DNA of 58,916 nucleotides from assembly GCA_021805775.1 (NCBI GenBank), contig JAJZED010000015.1:1-58916 (forward strand), in the 5' to 3' direction. The position numbers and the translations under genes were made by a program. The notes beneath the pieces are model-generated. The model did no database searches, was not told the DNA's origin, and saw only the letters and a program-made list of their open reading frames with translations. Shown here one piece after another: positions 45,018-54,337 of the stretch; the stretch's first letter is position 1, and each line of letters begins with the position of its first letter. Origin of the DNA: a bacterium. GTDB lineage: Bacteria; Vulcanimicrobiota; Vulcanimicrobiia; Vulcanimicrobiales; Vulcanimicrobiaceae.

Positions 45018-46253
45018 CTATCGCGGCAATAGCACCTCGACCGTGCCGTCGTGGAGGGCTTCGATCCCAAGAATCGCCAGGCGCTCCCCGAGTTGGTCGG
45101 GTTCGCTGCGATCGCAGGCGGAGGCGCCGACCCATGTGTTCCGGCCACGTTCTTTGGCGAGATAGAGCGCGCGGTCGGCAAGAGCGACGACCTGCATCCA
45201 GCTTAAGGCATAGGGTGCGTACGATACGAATGGGAAAGCTGCGAACCCGATCGAGCAACTCGTATCGACGCATTGACCGCGTTCCAGCGCGAACGGGCGG
45301 TTCGCGACCGCTCGACGCACGCGTTCGGCGATCTCGCTTGCATCGTGGCGACGGCTGCTCCGCGTAACCGCGAGAAATTCTTCGCCGCCCCAGCGAACCA
45401 GAAAGTCGGACTCGCGAAAGACTTCTTGCAGTCGGTCGCGCATTTGCATCAGCACCAAATCGCCCGCGTTATGGCCGTACGTATCGTTGATGATTTTGAA
45501 GTGATCGAGGTCGATAAGAAAAAAAAGGAGATCGGCATCGGGTGCGTCTCCCGCTCGGCGCAAGGCTGCGGCGACCTCGAATTCGAGATGCTGCGCAAGA
45601 AAGCGACGATTGCGCAAACCGGTGAGCGGATCGGTAACGCTCATTTCCTCGAGCTTTGCATTCGCTAGAGAGAGCTCGCGCGTGCGGTCGCGGACGATCG
45701 AGCGCAACTCGCGCTCGTTTCGTTGAACGCGCAACCGCAAAATACCGGCGGCCATCGCGACGAAAAAGCCGCTACCGGTAAGCGCGAGTGCGTTGAGATT
45801 TTCGGGAGAAAAAAAGACGCCGCGTATCGCCGAGTAGATGACTTCTACCCCAAGCGTCGTCGCCAAGACGATGACGAAATCGCGCGTGCGATAGAACGCT
45901 TGCTGGACGCCGACCGCCAGCACGAGGCTGCCGGCGATATACGAAGGGTTGTTGCCGCTATTAACGACCAGAATCGGTGACGCGACGATCGTCGGTAAAA
46001 CATTAAGGAGCTGAAGGTTTGGAGAATAGCGGCGCAAATGCGGGAAGAGCAGTAACGTGATAGCAACTGCAGCTGCGACGGCGGCCGCCCCGATGCGCAA
46101 CGGCAACGAATCCGGCGGTACGCCGGGGGTCGTTCCCAGCACGAAATGGAACGCGGGAAAGAACGCAACGATGAGTGCGCTATAGACAAAGATCGTTGCG
46201 GTCGAGCTACGCTCTAACCAGCGACGATACGACCTCCTTCGATCGTCGAACAC
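45018..46253 (-). CDS. membrane-bound GGDEF diguanylate cyclase
   Basis: About 411 residues from GTG 46253, chosen because earlier starts would lie within the divergent gene; the true start is uncertain. Six hydrophobic segments resembling a 7TM/MASE-like sensor, a helical signalling stretch (VRDRTRELSLANAKLEEMS), then GGDEF domain VTDPLTGLRNRRFLAQHLEF with the intact catalytic loop RWGGEEFLAVT and NDTYGHNAGD. The usual I-site RxxD before the loop (here RESD) is present as R-E-S-D. Ends beside the REP array. Confidence 0.85.
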   Translation of the reverse strand: MFDDRRRSYRRWLERSSTATIFVYSALIVAFFPAFHFVLGTTPGVPPDSLPLRIGAAAVAAAVAITLLLFPHLRRYSPNLQLLNVLPTIVASPILVVNSGNNPSYIAGSLVLAVGVQQAFYRTRDFVIVLATTLGVEVIYSAIRGVFFSPENLNALALTGSGFFVAMAAGILRLRVQRNERELRSIVRDRTRELSLANAKLEEMSVTDPLTGLRNRRFLAQHLEFEVAAALRRAGDAPDADLLFFLIDLDHFKIINDTYGHNAGDLVLMQMRDRLQEVFRESDFLVRWGGEEFLAVTRSSRRHDASEIAERVRRAVANRPFALERGQCVDTSCSIGFAAFPFVSYAPYALSWMQVVALADRALYLAKERGRNTWVGASACDRSEPDQLGERLAILGIEALHDGTVEVLLPR

Positions 46254-46371
46254 GAGCGTATGATGCGCCCTCGGTGTCGGAGTCCCCTGGCGCCTAGCGA
46301 CCAACCGGCCGCTCTCCAGAATGGTGACTATGCCAGGTAAAGCAAGCGGCAGAGCGGAATGGCGCGGGCCT

Positions 46372-47289
46372 ATGAGACGCACGTTTTTTGCGCTGCTCGT
46401 GCTGAGCGTCGCCGCCTTCTCGGTATCGGCCGCGGCCGCCCCGGCATCGCCGCCGGCGACCGCGCTCGCGGGCACTCCGCCGATCACGGTCGAGGACTGC
46501 CACCTCGATTATTCGCCCGGCGGAATTCTTCCGCTCACGAAAACCGTCGGTCCGTTGCATATCGATTTTCGGAACGATGCGAAACAACCGGTTATAGAAG
46601 CGCGCTTCAAAGTGCATCTCAACGGGCGCGACGTCATCATCGTCGACAAAGGCACGTTCTCGCCCGATGTCGAGATCAAGCATCTCTACCGGAATTTTAG
46701 CGGCGGCGAGCATTTTCTGTTCTCGCGCCAACCGCAACCGCGCTGCTCGCTCGTCGGAGCAACCTTCGCCGACGGCAGCACGTGGAGCCCGTCGGCGGCT
46801 GGTGTGGCGAGCGCGGCGGCGACCGCATCTGTGGCGCAGCCTCCGGCGCCGACGACCCTCGTGCAATTCGCGGGAACCTGGAACTGCGTGACCGCGGCCG
46901 GCTCGCAGGTGGTCGACACCTTTACGACGGCGCCCAACGGTGACGTGCTCCTGCATCAAGCGTGGACGAAGACGAACCCCGCGGCGAGCGGCACCTGGGA
47001 TCAAACATTTACCTATGCGATTGCGCCGGGGCTCTGGACGGTGAAGGTTGTCGGCTCGAATGGATGGACGTTCTCGGGCAGCTCACCGGGTTTCGTCGGT
47101 AACGCGATCCTCTTCACCGGAATTCAGAACGAGGGGACGGCGCGCGTTCTCGTGCGCGAGCGGTTCACCGTCGATTCCGCGAATCGATTCGAACACGTCT
47201 GGGAGCAGTCGGACGGCGCGAGTAATGCGACGTGGACGCCGTCGAGCTACGCCGATTGCAAACGCACCCCGGTTACCCGCGGTTCGTAA
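46372..47289 (+). CDS. exported two-domain protein, GTFSP-domain plus FAGTW domain
   Basis: 305 residues from ATG 46372, chosen for the signal peptide RRTFFALLVLSVAAFSVSAAAA. Domain 1 (about 30-145): VEDCHLDYSPG, IDFRNDAKQPVIEARFKV, GTFSPDVEIKHLY, CSLVGATFADGSTW, the same family as the protein at 32907-33461. Domain 2 (about 165-300): VQFAGTWNCVTAAGSQVVD, then a lipocalin-like run of strands with GTWDQTFTYAI and FEHVWEQSDG, like DUF1579-type carrier folds. Function unknown. Confidence 0.7.
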   Translation: MRRTFFALLVLSVAAFSVSAAAAPASPPATALAGTPPITVEDCHLDYSPGGILPLTKTVGPLHIDFRNDAKQPVIEARFKVHLNGRDVIIVDKGTFSPDVEIKHLYRNFSGGEHFLFSRQPQPRCSLVGATFADGSTWSPSAAGVASAAATASVAQPPAPTTLVQFAGTWNCVTAAGSQVVDTFTTAPNGDVLLHQAWTKTNPAASGTWDQTFTYAIAPGLWTVKVVGSNGWTFSGSSPGFVGNAILFTGIQNEGTARVLVRERFTVDSANRFEHVWEQSDGASNATWTPSSYADCKRTPVTRGS

Positions 47290-47629
47290 AACCGCGGTAG
47301 ATACGAATCAACGTCTCCTTCTGATCGGTCGTTAGCGCGGGGTCGAGGCGAATCGCCTGTTCGAGGCTCTGGCTCGTCGTCGGTTTGCTATCGTCATCGA
47401 GCAAACCGGCCTGCGCGTACATCGTTTCGGCCGACAATTGCAGCGCATTCGCAATGCTCTTGAGTACCTCGGCCGAGGGTTTGTAGAGCCCGCGTTCGAT
47501 CTGGCTCAAGTAGGGGTTCGATACTTTCGCGACGTCGGCGAGTTGGCGCAACGAAAGGTTTGCGAGCTCGCGCTGACTGCGGATGAATTCGCCGAGCCCT
47601 TTCCAAGCATTGCCGTCCTTTGCGTTCAT
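47273..47629 (-). CDS. XRE-family helix-turn-helix regulator
   Basis: 118 residues. Xre-type HTH at about 13-68: LGEFIRSQRELANLSLRQLADVAKVSNPYLSQIERG, the classic pattern. A C-terminal helical part follows (RLDPALTTDQKETLIRIYRGF). ATG overlaps the phaC stop, so it is the last gene of phaB-phaC-xre and a likely regulator of PHA genes. Converges with the exported protein (17-base overlap). Confidence 0.88.
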   Translation of the reverse strand: MNAKDGNAWKGLGEFIRSQRELANLSLRQLADVAKVSNPYLSQIERGLYKPSAEVLKSIANALQLSAETMYAQAGLLDDDSKPTTSQSLEQAIRLDPALTTDQKETLIRIYRGFTNRG

Positions 47630-49482
47630 CGCCGTCCTTTCGCTTTCTTCGGTGCGCTCTTCGGCGCGGGTTTCGGTGCGGGCTTCCGCACGCCGTGCGC
47701 GCTGCCGGTGCCGTTGCTTGCCGGCTTCGATTCCGGCTTCGGCGCGGGTGCCGCTTGCGTTTTCCGCACGGGAAGATCGATCGGTGCGGCGAGCTTATTT
47801 TGCACGTATGGGCCCGGAGCGGGCTCGCCGCCGGGGAGATCGTAGGGGCGTACCATCTCGCCGCCGCGCGGCTCGATCCAACGCGCCCAATCCTCCCACC
47901 AACTGCCCTCTTCTTTGGTGGTCGTCGCGAGCCAACCATCGGCCGTCTCGTTGCTGGCGACGCGACCTTTCGTCCAATGCCAGCTCTTCTTTCCGCCCGG
48001 CGGGTTGACGATGCCCGCGATATGTCCCGCGTTGGTCAACGTGTATTTCTTATCGGTGCTGCCGACGAGCGCGAGCGCTTTGAAGCTCGAGCGCCACGGA
48101 GCGATGTGATCGTTCTCCGCTCCCAAGACGTAGAGCGGCGTCTGAATCGTTCCAAGATCGATCGGCGTACCGAGAATGCTGAACGCACCGGGTTTCACGA
48201 TCGCATTGTGCAGATAACAGGAACGCAAATACTGCGAATGCATCGTCGCCGGCATGCGCGTACTGTCGCCGTTCCACGCCAAGATATCGAACACTGGAGG
48301 CTGCTTGCCCATGTACCAATTGTTGACGACGTAGCTCCAAATCAGGTCGTTCGCGCGCATCCAATCGAAGGTGCCGGCCATCTCGCTCGACTCGAGGTAT
48401 CCGCGCTCGTTCATTTTTTTCTCTAACCGCGAGATCGTCGCTTCGTCGGTAAAGACGCCGAGGTCGCCCGGCTCGCTGAAATCGATGAGCGTATTGGTCG
48501 TGCTTAAGCTCTTCACGCGGTCGGCCTGGCCGCGTGCGGCGAGATACGCAAGCAGAATATACGAGAGCGTGCCGCCGAGACAGAGCGCGGCGAGGTTCGT
48601 TTGTTTCTCACCGGTGATCGCTTCGATGGCGTCGAGCGCTGCGAGCGGCCCGAGCTTGAGATAATCGTCCATCGTGACGTTCGCGAGGCTCTCGTCGGGG
48701 TTGCGATACGAGATCATAAAGGTTTGGTGACCGTGGCGCACCGCCCATTCGACGAACGAACGCCCCGGCGCGAGATCCATCACGTAATATTTGTTGATCC
48801 ACGGCGGGCTGCAAAGCAGCGGCGTCTTATGCACTGTCGCGCTCTGCGGTTCGTAGGCGATTAATTCCATGAGCTCGTTGCGATAGACGATGCGTCCCGG
48901 CGTTGCGGCGAGGTTGACGCCGAGTTTAAATTTGCTCGTATCGACCTGGCGCGGCATGCCTTTGTTGTTTTGCAGATCCTCGATAAAATTCGCGAGGCCT
49001 TGCTGCAGCGATTGGCCGCCGGTCTCCATCGCCGTTTTAATGACGTTGGGGTTCATCCACGGAACGTTGCTCGGAGCGTACATATCGATGAGCATCTGCA
49101 TCGCGAAGCGCGCCTTGCGTTTGGTCATCTCCGGCAACCGCGAACCTTCGACTAGTTGCATCGAAGCGCGAGCCTGGGAGAGATACTCTTCGAGCGTTCC
49201 GGCGAGCATCGGGTTTTCGCGCCATGCCGGGTCGGCGAAGCGCTTGTCGCCGTCGCTCGGCGTCGCCACCGCATCGACGTTCTCGCCGCTCATGCGGCGC
49301 AGCATATTCATGCCGATACTCTGCTGCGTCATCGCCAGCGTCGTCATCCACGTGGTCATGCGCATCGGGTCGGCCATCGCGTCGGCGATTACCGCGCGCA
49401 GTGCGTCGCCGAGCGAGGCCGGGTCGAGCCCGCTCATGTCGAGCGCGTACTGAAATTCTTCAACCGGAATCGAGCCGATCAC
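47626..49482 (-). CDS. phaC: poly(3-hydroxyalkanoate) synthase
   Basis: 618 residues. Polymerises 3-hydroxyacyl-CoA on granules. N-terminal helical domain, then the alpha/beta core: LCSPPWINKYYVMDLAPGRSF, HGHQTFMISYRNPDE, lipase-like box LAALCLGGTLS with nucleophile Cys (family G-x-C-x-G-G; here the first Gly is Ala), GAENDHIAPW (Asp) and TNAGHIAGIVNPP (His). Ends in a Pro/Lys/Ala-rich tail of about 60 residues with PKPAPK repeats. Single-subunit class I/II-like length. Confidence 0.95.
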   Translation of the reverse strand: MIGSIPVEEFQYALDMSGLDPASLGDALRAVIADAMADPMRMTTWMTTLAMTQQSIGMNMLRRMSGENVDAVATPSDGDKRFADPAWRENPMLAGTLEEYLSQARASMQLVEGSRLPEMTKRKARFAMQMLIDMYAPSNVPWMNPNVIKTAMETGGQSLQQGLANFIEDLQNNKGMPRQVDTSKFKLGVNLAATPGRIVYRNELMELIAYEPQSATVHKTPLLCSPPWINKYYVMDLAPGRSFVEWAVRHGHQTFMISYRNPDESLANVTMDDYLKLGPLAALDAIEAITGEKQTNLAALCLGGTLSYILLAYLAARGQADRVKSLSTTNTLIDFSEPGDLGVFTDEATISRLEKKMNERGYLESSEMAGTFDWMRANDLIWSYVVNNWYMGKQPPVFDILAWNGDSTRMPATMHSQYLRSCYLHNAIVKPGAFSILGTPIDLGTIQTPLYVLGAENDHIAPWRSSFKALALVGSTDKKYTLTNAGHIAGIVNPPGGKKSWHWTKGRVASNETADGWLATTTKEEGSWWEDWARWIEPRGGEMVRPYDLPGGEPAPGPYVQNKLAAPIDLPVRKTQAAPAPKPESKPASNGTGSAHGVRKPAPKPAPKSAPKKAKGRR

Positions 49483-50270
49483 ATGAACATCCCCCCGTTG
49501 ATGTTGAAGGTTGCGCCGGTAATAAAGGCGCTCTTTTCGTCGATGAGAAAGCGCACCGTGCGGGCGATCTCCGATGGGTCGCCCATGCGCCCGATCGGCG
49601 TCTGCGCCGTTGCGGCGGCGATCGCGGCTTCGGGCATCGCGGCGACCATCTCGGTCTTGATGAAACCCGGAGCGATCGCGTTACAGGTGATGCCGCGCCC
49701 GGCCATCTCCAGCGCGACGGTTTTCGTCAGGCCGAGCAAACCGGCTTTCGCCGAGGCGTAATTCGCCTGGCCGATATTTCCGGTAAGTCCGATCACCGAA
49801 CTGATATTGACGATGCGACCGTAGCCTTGCGCGATCATCTGTTCGATCACCGCTTTGGTCATGTAAAAAGGCCCCGAAAGATTGATCTGCAGGACCTTGT
49901 TCCAGTCTTCGATGCTGAGTTTACGCAGCGTCTTATCGGCGGTAATGCCCGCGTTGTTGATGAGGAAATCGATCCGCCCGTGTTTGGCGATCACATCGTT
50001 GACTGCCGCGACGCACCGTTCGTATTCGCCGACGTTGCTTTCATAGAAGACGACGCGCTCGGCACTGCCGTTGAGCGTTCCGCGCAACTCTTGTGCGAGC
50101 GGTTCGTCGCTCGGGAGCCCAAGAATCGCGACGGTCGCTCCGTCGTCGGCGAGGAGCTTCGTCATCGCCGCACCGAGGCCGCGCGCGCCCCCGGTGACGA
50201 TGCCGACCCGGCCGACAAGCGAAGTGAGCGCCGCGCTGGTCGCGACGGCGGGGTGCGTCGTTTCAGTCAT
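49479..50270 (-). CDS. phaB: acetoacetyl-CoA reductase (SDR family)
   Basis: 263 residues. NADPH-dependent reduction of acetoacetyl-CoA to 3-hydroxybutyryl-CoA, the PhaC substrate. GIVTGGARGLGAAM (TGGxxGxG), INNAGITADKTL, catalytic Ser in NISSVIG, catalytic YASAK, and the FabG/PhaB ending GATFNINGGMFM. A 20-residue extra N-terminus. ATGA overlap with phaC. No thiolase (phaA) is visible here. Confidence 0.92.
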   Translation of the reverse strand: MTETTHPAVATSAALTSLVGRVGIVTGGARGLGAAMTKLLADDGATVAILGLPSDEPLAQELRGTLNGSAERVVFYESNVGEYERCVAAVNDVIAKHGRIDFLINNAGITADKTLRKLSIEDWNKVLQINLSGPFYMTKAVIEQMIAQGYGRIVNISSVIGLTGNIGQANYASAKAGLLGLTKTVALEMAGRGITCNAIAPGFIKTEMVAAMPEAAIAAATAQTPIGRMGDPSEIARTVRFLIDEKSAFITGATFNINGGMFM

Positions 50271-50271
50271 A

Positions 50272-50289
50272 CGCTAGGCTTACCTAGCG
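50272..50289. promoter_or_regulatory. perfect 7-4-7 palindrome at the phaB start, candidate operator
   Basis: CGCTAGGCTTACCTAGCG directly abuts the phaB initiation codon (50270) on the minus strand, between phaB and the divergent vapB. Positioned to act as an operator, possibly for the XRE regulator of the operon, or as an mRNA hairpin at the start. Confidence 0.45.
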
Positions 50290-50358
50290 ATGCAGTGGCC
50301 TCCTTTGCGCCGACAAAAGCTTGACCGAGCTGGGCGATCGCTTTATCATAGAGTAAGG

Positions 50359-50619
50359 ATGAAAAGTAAGAATTATCTAGCAAGGCTAACAAGTAAGAAT
50401 CAAATGACGCTGCCCAAGGGCGTGAGCGCCCTGCTGAATGTCGGCCCCGGCGACAGCGTTCGGTTTGAGGTTAGCGAGGACGGCTCGGTCGTGCTCCTGC
50501 CGCCCACGGTGCGAGAGCGGCTCGCGCCTCTTTTGGGGCGGAGGCGTCGGGGAGCGGGCTTGGCCCCCGAGGCTGTCGACGCAATGTTGCGCGAGATGCG
50601 TGGCGACATCGACGAATGA
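50359..50619 (+). CDS. vapB: AbrB/MazE-type antitoxin (VapB)
   Basis: 86 residues from ATG 50359; the longer frame upstream is spurious. SpoVT/AbrB swapped-hairpin fold: ARLTSKNQMTLPKGVSALLNVGPGDSVRFEVSEDGSVVL. The C-terminal Arg-rich tail (LLGRRRRGAGLAP..AMLREMRG) would wrap the toxin. TATCAT at 50344 could be the -10. Four-base overlap with the toxin gene, the standard arrangement with autoregulation. Confidence 0.9.
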   Translation: MKSKNYLARLTSKNQMTLPKGVSALLNVGPGDSVRFEVSEDGSVVLLPPTVRERLAPLLGRRRRGAGLAPEAVDAMLREMRGDIDE

Positions 50620-51062
50620 TCGCCCTCGACACCAATGTGATCGTCGATATCGAGGAGGGTACGCCGGCGAGTGCCGAGCGTGCGTTGCTTGCGGTCGAGC
50701 GAGCCGGCGAACGGGGCGGCCTCGTTATTTGCGGCATCGTCTACGCGGAACTCCAGGCGCGACCAGAGGGTTCGGCAACCGAGCTCGATGACGCCCTTCG
50801 CGCCGCGCACATCGCCGTCGATCTTCGACTCTCAGCCGAGATCTGGCGCGAGGCCGGCCGTGCCTACGCTGCCTACGCACGTCGTCGGCGCGCTGCCGGT
50901 GGTGACTCGCCGAGAAGAATTATCGCGGATTTCGTAATCGGGGCGCATGCGTGCGCCGTCGGCACACTCGTTACCCGCGACGCAGCGTTCTATCGCCGCG
51001 TCTTTCCCAATCTTCGGGTCGTCGCGGTCGGCGAAACGGAGGAGCGGACGGAGCGCGCCTGA
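50616..51062 (+). CDS. vapC: PIN-domain ribonuclease toxin (VapC)
   Basis: 148 residues. MIALDTNVIVDIE (first Asp), ICGIVYAELQARP (Glu), IADFVIGAHACAV (Asp), LVTRDAAFYRRVFP (Asp): all four acidic residues of the PIN metal site are present. Cleaves RNA, often tRNA or rRNA. Coupled to vapB. Marks the start of the defence-type region. Confidence 0.92.
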   Translation: MIALDTNVIVDIEEGTPASAERALLAVERAGERGGLVICGIVYAELQARPEGSATELDDALRAAHIAVDLRLSAEIWREAGRAYAAYARRRRAAGGDSPRRIIADFVIGAHACAVGTLVTRDAAFYRRVFPNLRVVAVGETEERTERA

Positions 51063-51243
51063 CGGCAATTCGGCGGTGCGCTGCGAGGCGCCGCGACCGC
51101 CCATCTTGCGTCGCCGGAGATACCGGCGCAGGAACGCTCCGAATCGTACCTTAACCAAACGTAGCGGCTGCGACGGCAGCTCGAGCACGTTGGGGGCGTT
51201 GCCTTGGTACGGTTGCGAAATAAAATAGACGGCGAGTGTCTGC

Positions 51244-51272
51244 TCGACCGTCGTCGCAAGGGTTTTTATAAA
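51244..51272 (+). promoter_or_regulatory. possible promoter of the helicase-methylase operon
   Basis: TCGACC (51244-51249), 17-base spacer, TATAAA (51267-51272), 48 bases before the GTG of the helicase gene. Moderate match only. The rest of the 51063-51319 interval shows no other feature. Confidence 0.4.
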
Positions 51273-51319
51273 GGCGCATTTACGGTGAATACGACGCTCC
51301 TTTCGAAGAGTGGGCAAAG

Positions 51320-54300
51320 GTGAGCGAACTCGTCGTTGCCACTCGCTATCACGCCGGACAGCGCGTGCGCGTCCGTGGCGAGATATGGGACATCGACGCA
51401 CCTCCAGCCGAACTCGACGAGACGCAGGTGCTTTCGCTGCGTCATGCGGTCGAGCCGATTCGCACGCTGGAGATTATCGCCGAAGTGGAGAGCATCGAGC
51501 TGCTGCCGCAGGCGCGCCTCGGTTCGACGATCGCCGATTATAATCGCTGGCGCGATTTCCACGCCGCATTGCTTTGCACCATGAAGCCGCCGCCGGGTAT
51601 GCTCGGCGGCTTCGATCAGGCGAGGCTCGCGAGCGAGGACTACCAGATTGTTCCGGTCATACGAGCGTTCGAGCGACCGCTGCAGCGCATTCTTATCGCC
51701 GACGACGTAGGCCTTGGAAAGACCGTCGAGGCGATTCTCGTGCTGCTGGAATTGCACGCGCGTGCACGCGCCGATCGCGTCCTCGTCGTATGCCCCGCCG
51801 GATTGCAAGATCAGTGGGCCGATGAGTTGCGCGAAAAAGCAGGCCTCGATTTCGATATCTACGATTCCGCCCGGGTCTTAGAGATTCGCCAGCAAAGCCA
51901 TGTCGGGCAAAATCCTTGGACGGCTCGTCGCCGTATTATTGCGAGTATCGATTACCTTAAGCGCTACGAAGTCAAACGGATGCTGCGCGACGTACCCTGG
52001 GATCTCGTAATTGCCGACGAAGCCCACTACCTTGCCGAATCGGCAGCAAACGGGCGCGCCTATCGCACGGAACGTTCGCGCTTTGCGCAATTCATCTCTA
52101 AACAGACCGACAGCCTTCTATTACTGACGGCCACTCCGCACTCAGGCGATCCTCAGAGCCTCTACAGCCTCATCGACTTGATCGATCCTGCACTCGTTGC
52201 GGCGCCGGAGCAGATGACGCGCGAACGTATTGCACCTGTGCTTGTCCGGCGTTACAAGAGCGATATCCTCGACGCCTCCGGCGCGCCGCGTTTTAAACAA
52301 ATCGACGTTCAAAGTATTCCGGTTCCCTTTGCCGACGAACGCGAGCGCAAGCTCTACGACGCCGTTGTAAAATATTGTCAGCGACGTTGGAAGCGCGAGC
52401 GGGATACCGCAGTCGGCTTTGCGATGACCGTTATTAAGAAGCGTTTGATTTCGTCGCGCTATGCGCTCGTGCGCACGCTTGAGGCGCGCCTTGAAACTCT
52501 TGCCGACGAACCACTCGATCTCGATACCAAACGTGGTTTGCTTGGCGACTATCGCGCCGGCGCGCCCTTGACCGAGGCACAACAAGATGAGGCCGAGCGC
52601 CAAGTGATCGCTGCACCGCCGACCGACGTTGACGATCGCGCGAAGGAACGGCGCGAAATCGGGCGGTTACTCGCGCAGGCCCGCGAGATTCCCGAAAACG
52701 TCGATTCTAAGTTTTCCAGCTTGCTCGACGCGCTACGAGCTCTAAACGACGGCAGCGCGACCGGTCGCCCCGAAAAGGCCATCGTCTTCACCGAATTTCG
52801 CGACACGCACGCGTACTTGCTCGAGGCGCTCGCGCGGACGGGGTATTCTCACGGCATCGCCACCTTGACCGGTACGCTATCGCGTGAAGAACGCAGCCGG
52901 CAGATCGAACGCTTCGCGGAGCCGGGGACGATGCTGCTGCTTGCCACCGACGCAGCAAGCGAAGGCCTCAATCTGCAAGAGCACTGCAGGGTGGTACTGC
53001 ATTACGAACTGCCGTGGAACCCCAATCGCCTGGAACAGCGGAACGGGCGCGTCTATCGGTGGGGACAGAGGCACGACGTTCTCGCGCGGAACCTCACCTA
53101 CAGCGAGACCTATGACGCGCATATACTCGACATCCTTATAGCGAAGACCGAGCGCATTCGCAAAGATCTCGGTGCTGCAAGCGACGTGATCGGCGTGATG
53201 TCGGCGCTGCCGTGGGAGACTTTGTTGATGTCCGGAGGCGGCGTGCTTGCCGAAGATGCACCGGAGATCGCGCGCATTGAAGAGACGGTGGAGCGCGATG
53301 TGCGCGCGCAGACCGAGCGCGTTCGCCGGTGGCGAGACGCAGAGCTCGGGCCGACAAAACCCTTCGACGGCGCTGCGGCCGAGCGCGTTGATTCCTATCG
53401 CCGTCGCGGCGAGGAGCGACGACTCGATCCAGCGCGGCGACAGCGCATCGTCGAGTGGGTCCTCCCGGCCTTCGGTGGGCGAATCGAGAAAACCGATGGT
53501 GTTGTTGGCGTCGAAATCCCGCAGGCTCTGCGCCGCGATCTCCCGCCGCGAATCGACGCCGCAGCGTTTTCCTATGACGCGATTCCCGAAGGGCGCAAAG
53601 ACGTTGCGGTCCTTGGCATGTTCCACCCACTCCTCGTCGCTTGCGGCACGATGGCGCGCACCGCGCTCTATGACGGCCGCTCGATGCTTGCCTCCGCCCG
53701 CGTCTCGGCAAAAATCGTCGACACCACGAGCGCGGGCACGCTCTATACCTTTGCCGTTCGTTACGGGCTTGGCGATGGCTCGACGCACTCCGAGGAGATC
53801 GTGGCGGTCTTCGCTCCGCTTGACGAGCCCGTTTCGCGGGATCGCGCGGCGGACGAGGCGCTATTCGAAGCGCCGCCGCAGCGTGGTACGCTAGCGCCCG
53901 ATGCGCCGATCGTGCGGCGATTGCGCAACGCGATGCCCGAGGATGGCGCTCCGGAGGCGGCGGCGCTCGAAGCACTGCGCCGTGCGGGAGAACGCGCCGC
54001 TGAGTTCGAGCGAGAGGAAGCGGATCGGAGTGCGGCGATGCTCGGCGAGATCGATGCCTGGGCGGTGGCGAAGCGAGCGTGGCTCGAGGCGCAGTTGGTG
54101 GTGCCGGAGACGCAGATGTTGCTCGAACTCGACGAAACACACGCCCGCCGCGAACGCAGCGAGCGCGAGCTCTTCGAGCGGCAGCGCCGTCGCTTGCGCC
54201 AGCAACTCGAAACGCTCGATACAACCGCGCGCGATCGCCGCGAACGACTGGAGCGTCGGGCGCGCGTGCTGCCGCCGCCGGCCGCCGACCTCATCGGTGC

Positions 54301-54337
54301 GTTGCTCGTCGTTCCGGCAATCGAGGTTGGGGCGTGA
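51320..54337 (+). CDS. SNF2-family DNA helicase/translocase (DISARM DrmD-like)
   Basis: 1005 residues from GTG 51320. N-terminal motor: Walker A region IADDVGLGKTVEAI near 128, VLVVCPAGLQDQW, box II VIADEAHYL, motif III LLLLTATPHSGD. C-terminal motor: AIVFTEFRDTHAYL, then ATDAASEGLNLQEHC and LPWNPNRLEQRNGRVYRWGQ, the SNF2 motif V/VI. A long charged coiled coil near the C-terminus (EETQMLLELDETHARRERSERELFERQR-type run at about 930-985). Size and pairing with a giant adenine methylase match DISARM class 1 DrmD. GTGA overlap with the methylase gene. Confidence 0.85.
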   Translation: MSELVVATRYHAGQRVRVRGEIWDIDAPPAELDETQVLSLRHAVEPIRTLEIIAEVESIELLPQARLGSTIADYNRWRDFHAALLCTMKPPPGMLGGFDQARLASEDYQIVPVIRAFERPLQRILIADDVGLGKTVEAILVLLELHARARADRVLVVCPAGLQDQWADELREKAGLDFDIYDSARVLEIRQQSHVGQNPWTARRRIIASIDYLKRYEVKRMLRDVPWDLVIADEAHYLAESAANGRAYRTERSRFAQFISKQTDSLLLLTATPHSGDPQSLYSLIDLIDPALVAAPEQMTRERIAPVLVRRYKSDILDASGAPRFKQIDVQSIPVPFADERERKLYDAVVKYCQRRWKRERDTAVGFAMTVIKKRLISSRYALVRTLEARLETLADEPLDLDTKRGLLGDYRAGAPLTEAQQDEAERQVIAAPPTDVDDRAKERREIGRLLAQAREIPENVDSKFSSLLDALRALNDGSATGRPEKAIVFTEFRDTHAYLLEALARTGYSHGIATLTGTLSREERSRQIERFAEPGTMLLLATDAASEGLNLQEHCRVVLHYELPWNPNRLEQRNGRVYRWGQRHDVLARNLTYSETYDAHILDILIAKTERIRKDLGAASDVIGVMSALPWETLLMSGGGVLAEDAPEIARIEETVERDVRAQTERVRRWRDAELGPTKPFDGAAAERVDSYRRRGEERRLDPARRQRIVEWVLPAFGGRIEKTDGVVGVEIPQALRRDLPPRIDAAAFSYDAIPEGRKDVAVLGMFHPLLVACGTMARTALYDGRSMLASARVSAKIVDTTSAGTLYTFAVRYGLGDGSTHSEEIVAVFAPLDEPVSRDRAADEALFEAPPQRGTLAPDAPIVRRLRNAMPEDGAPEAAALEALRRAGERAAEFEREEADRSAAMLGEIDAWAVAKRAWLEAQLVVPETQMLLELDETHARRERSERELFERQRRRLRQQLETLDTTARDRRERLERRARVLPPPAADLIGALLVVPAIEVGA

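Noticed and set aside
54079-54333. N-terminal extension of the methylase into the helicase gene
   Set aside because: Arg/Ala-rich shadow; GTG 54334 with GTGA overlap is the natural start.
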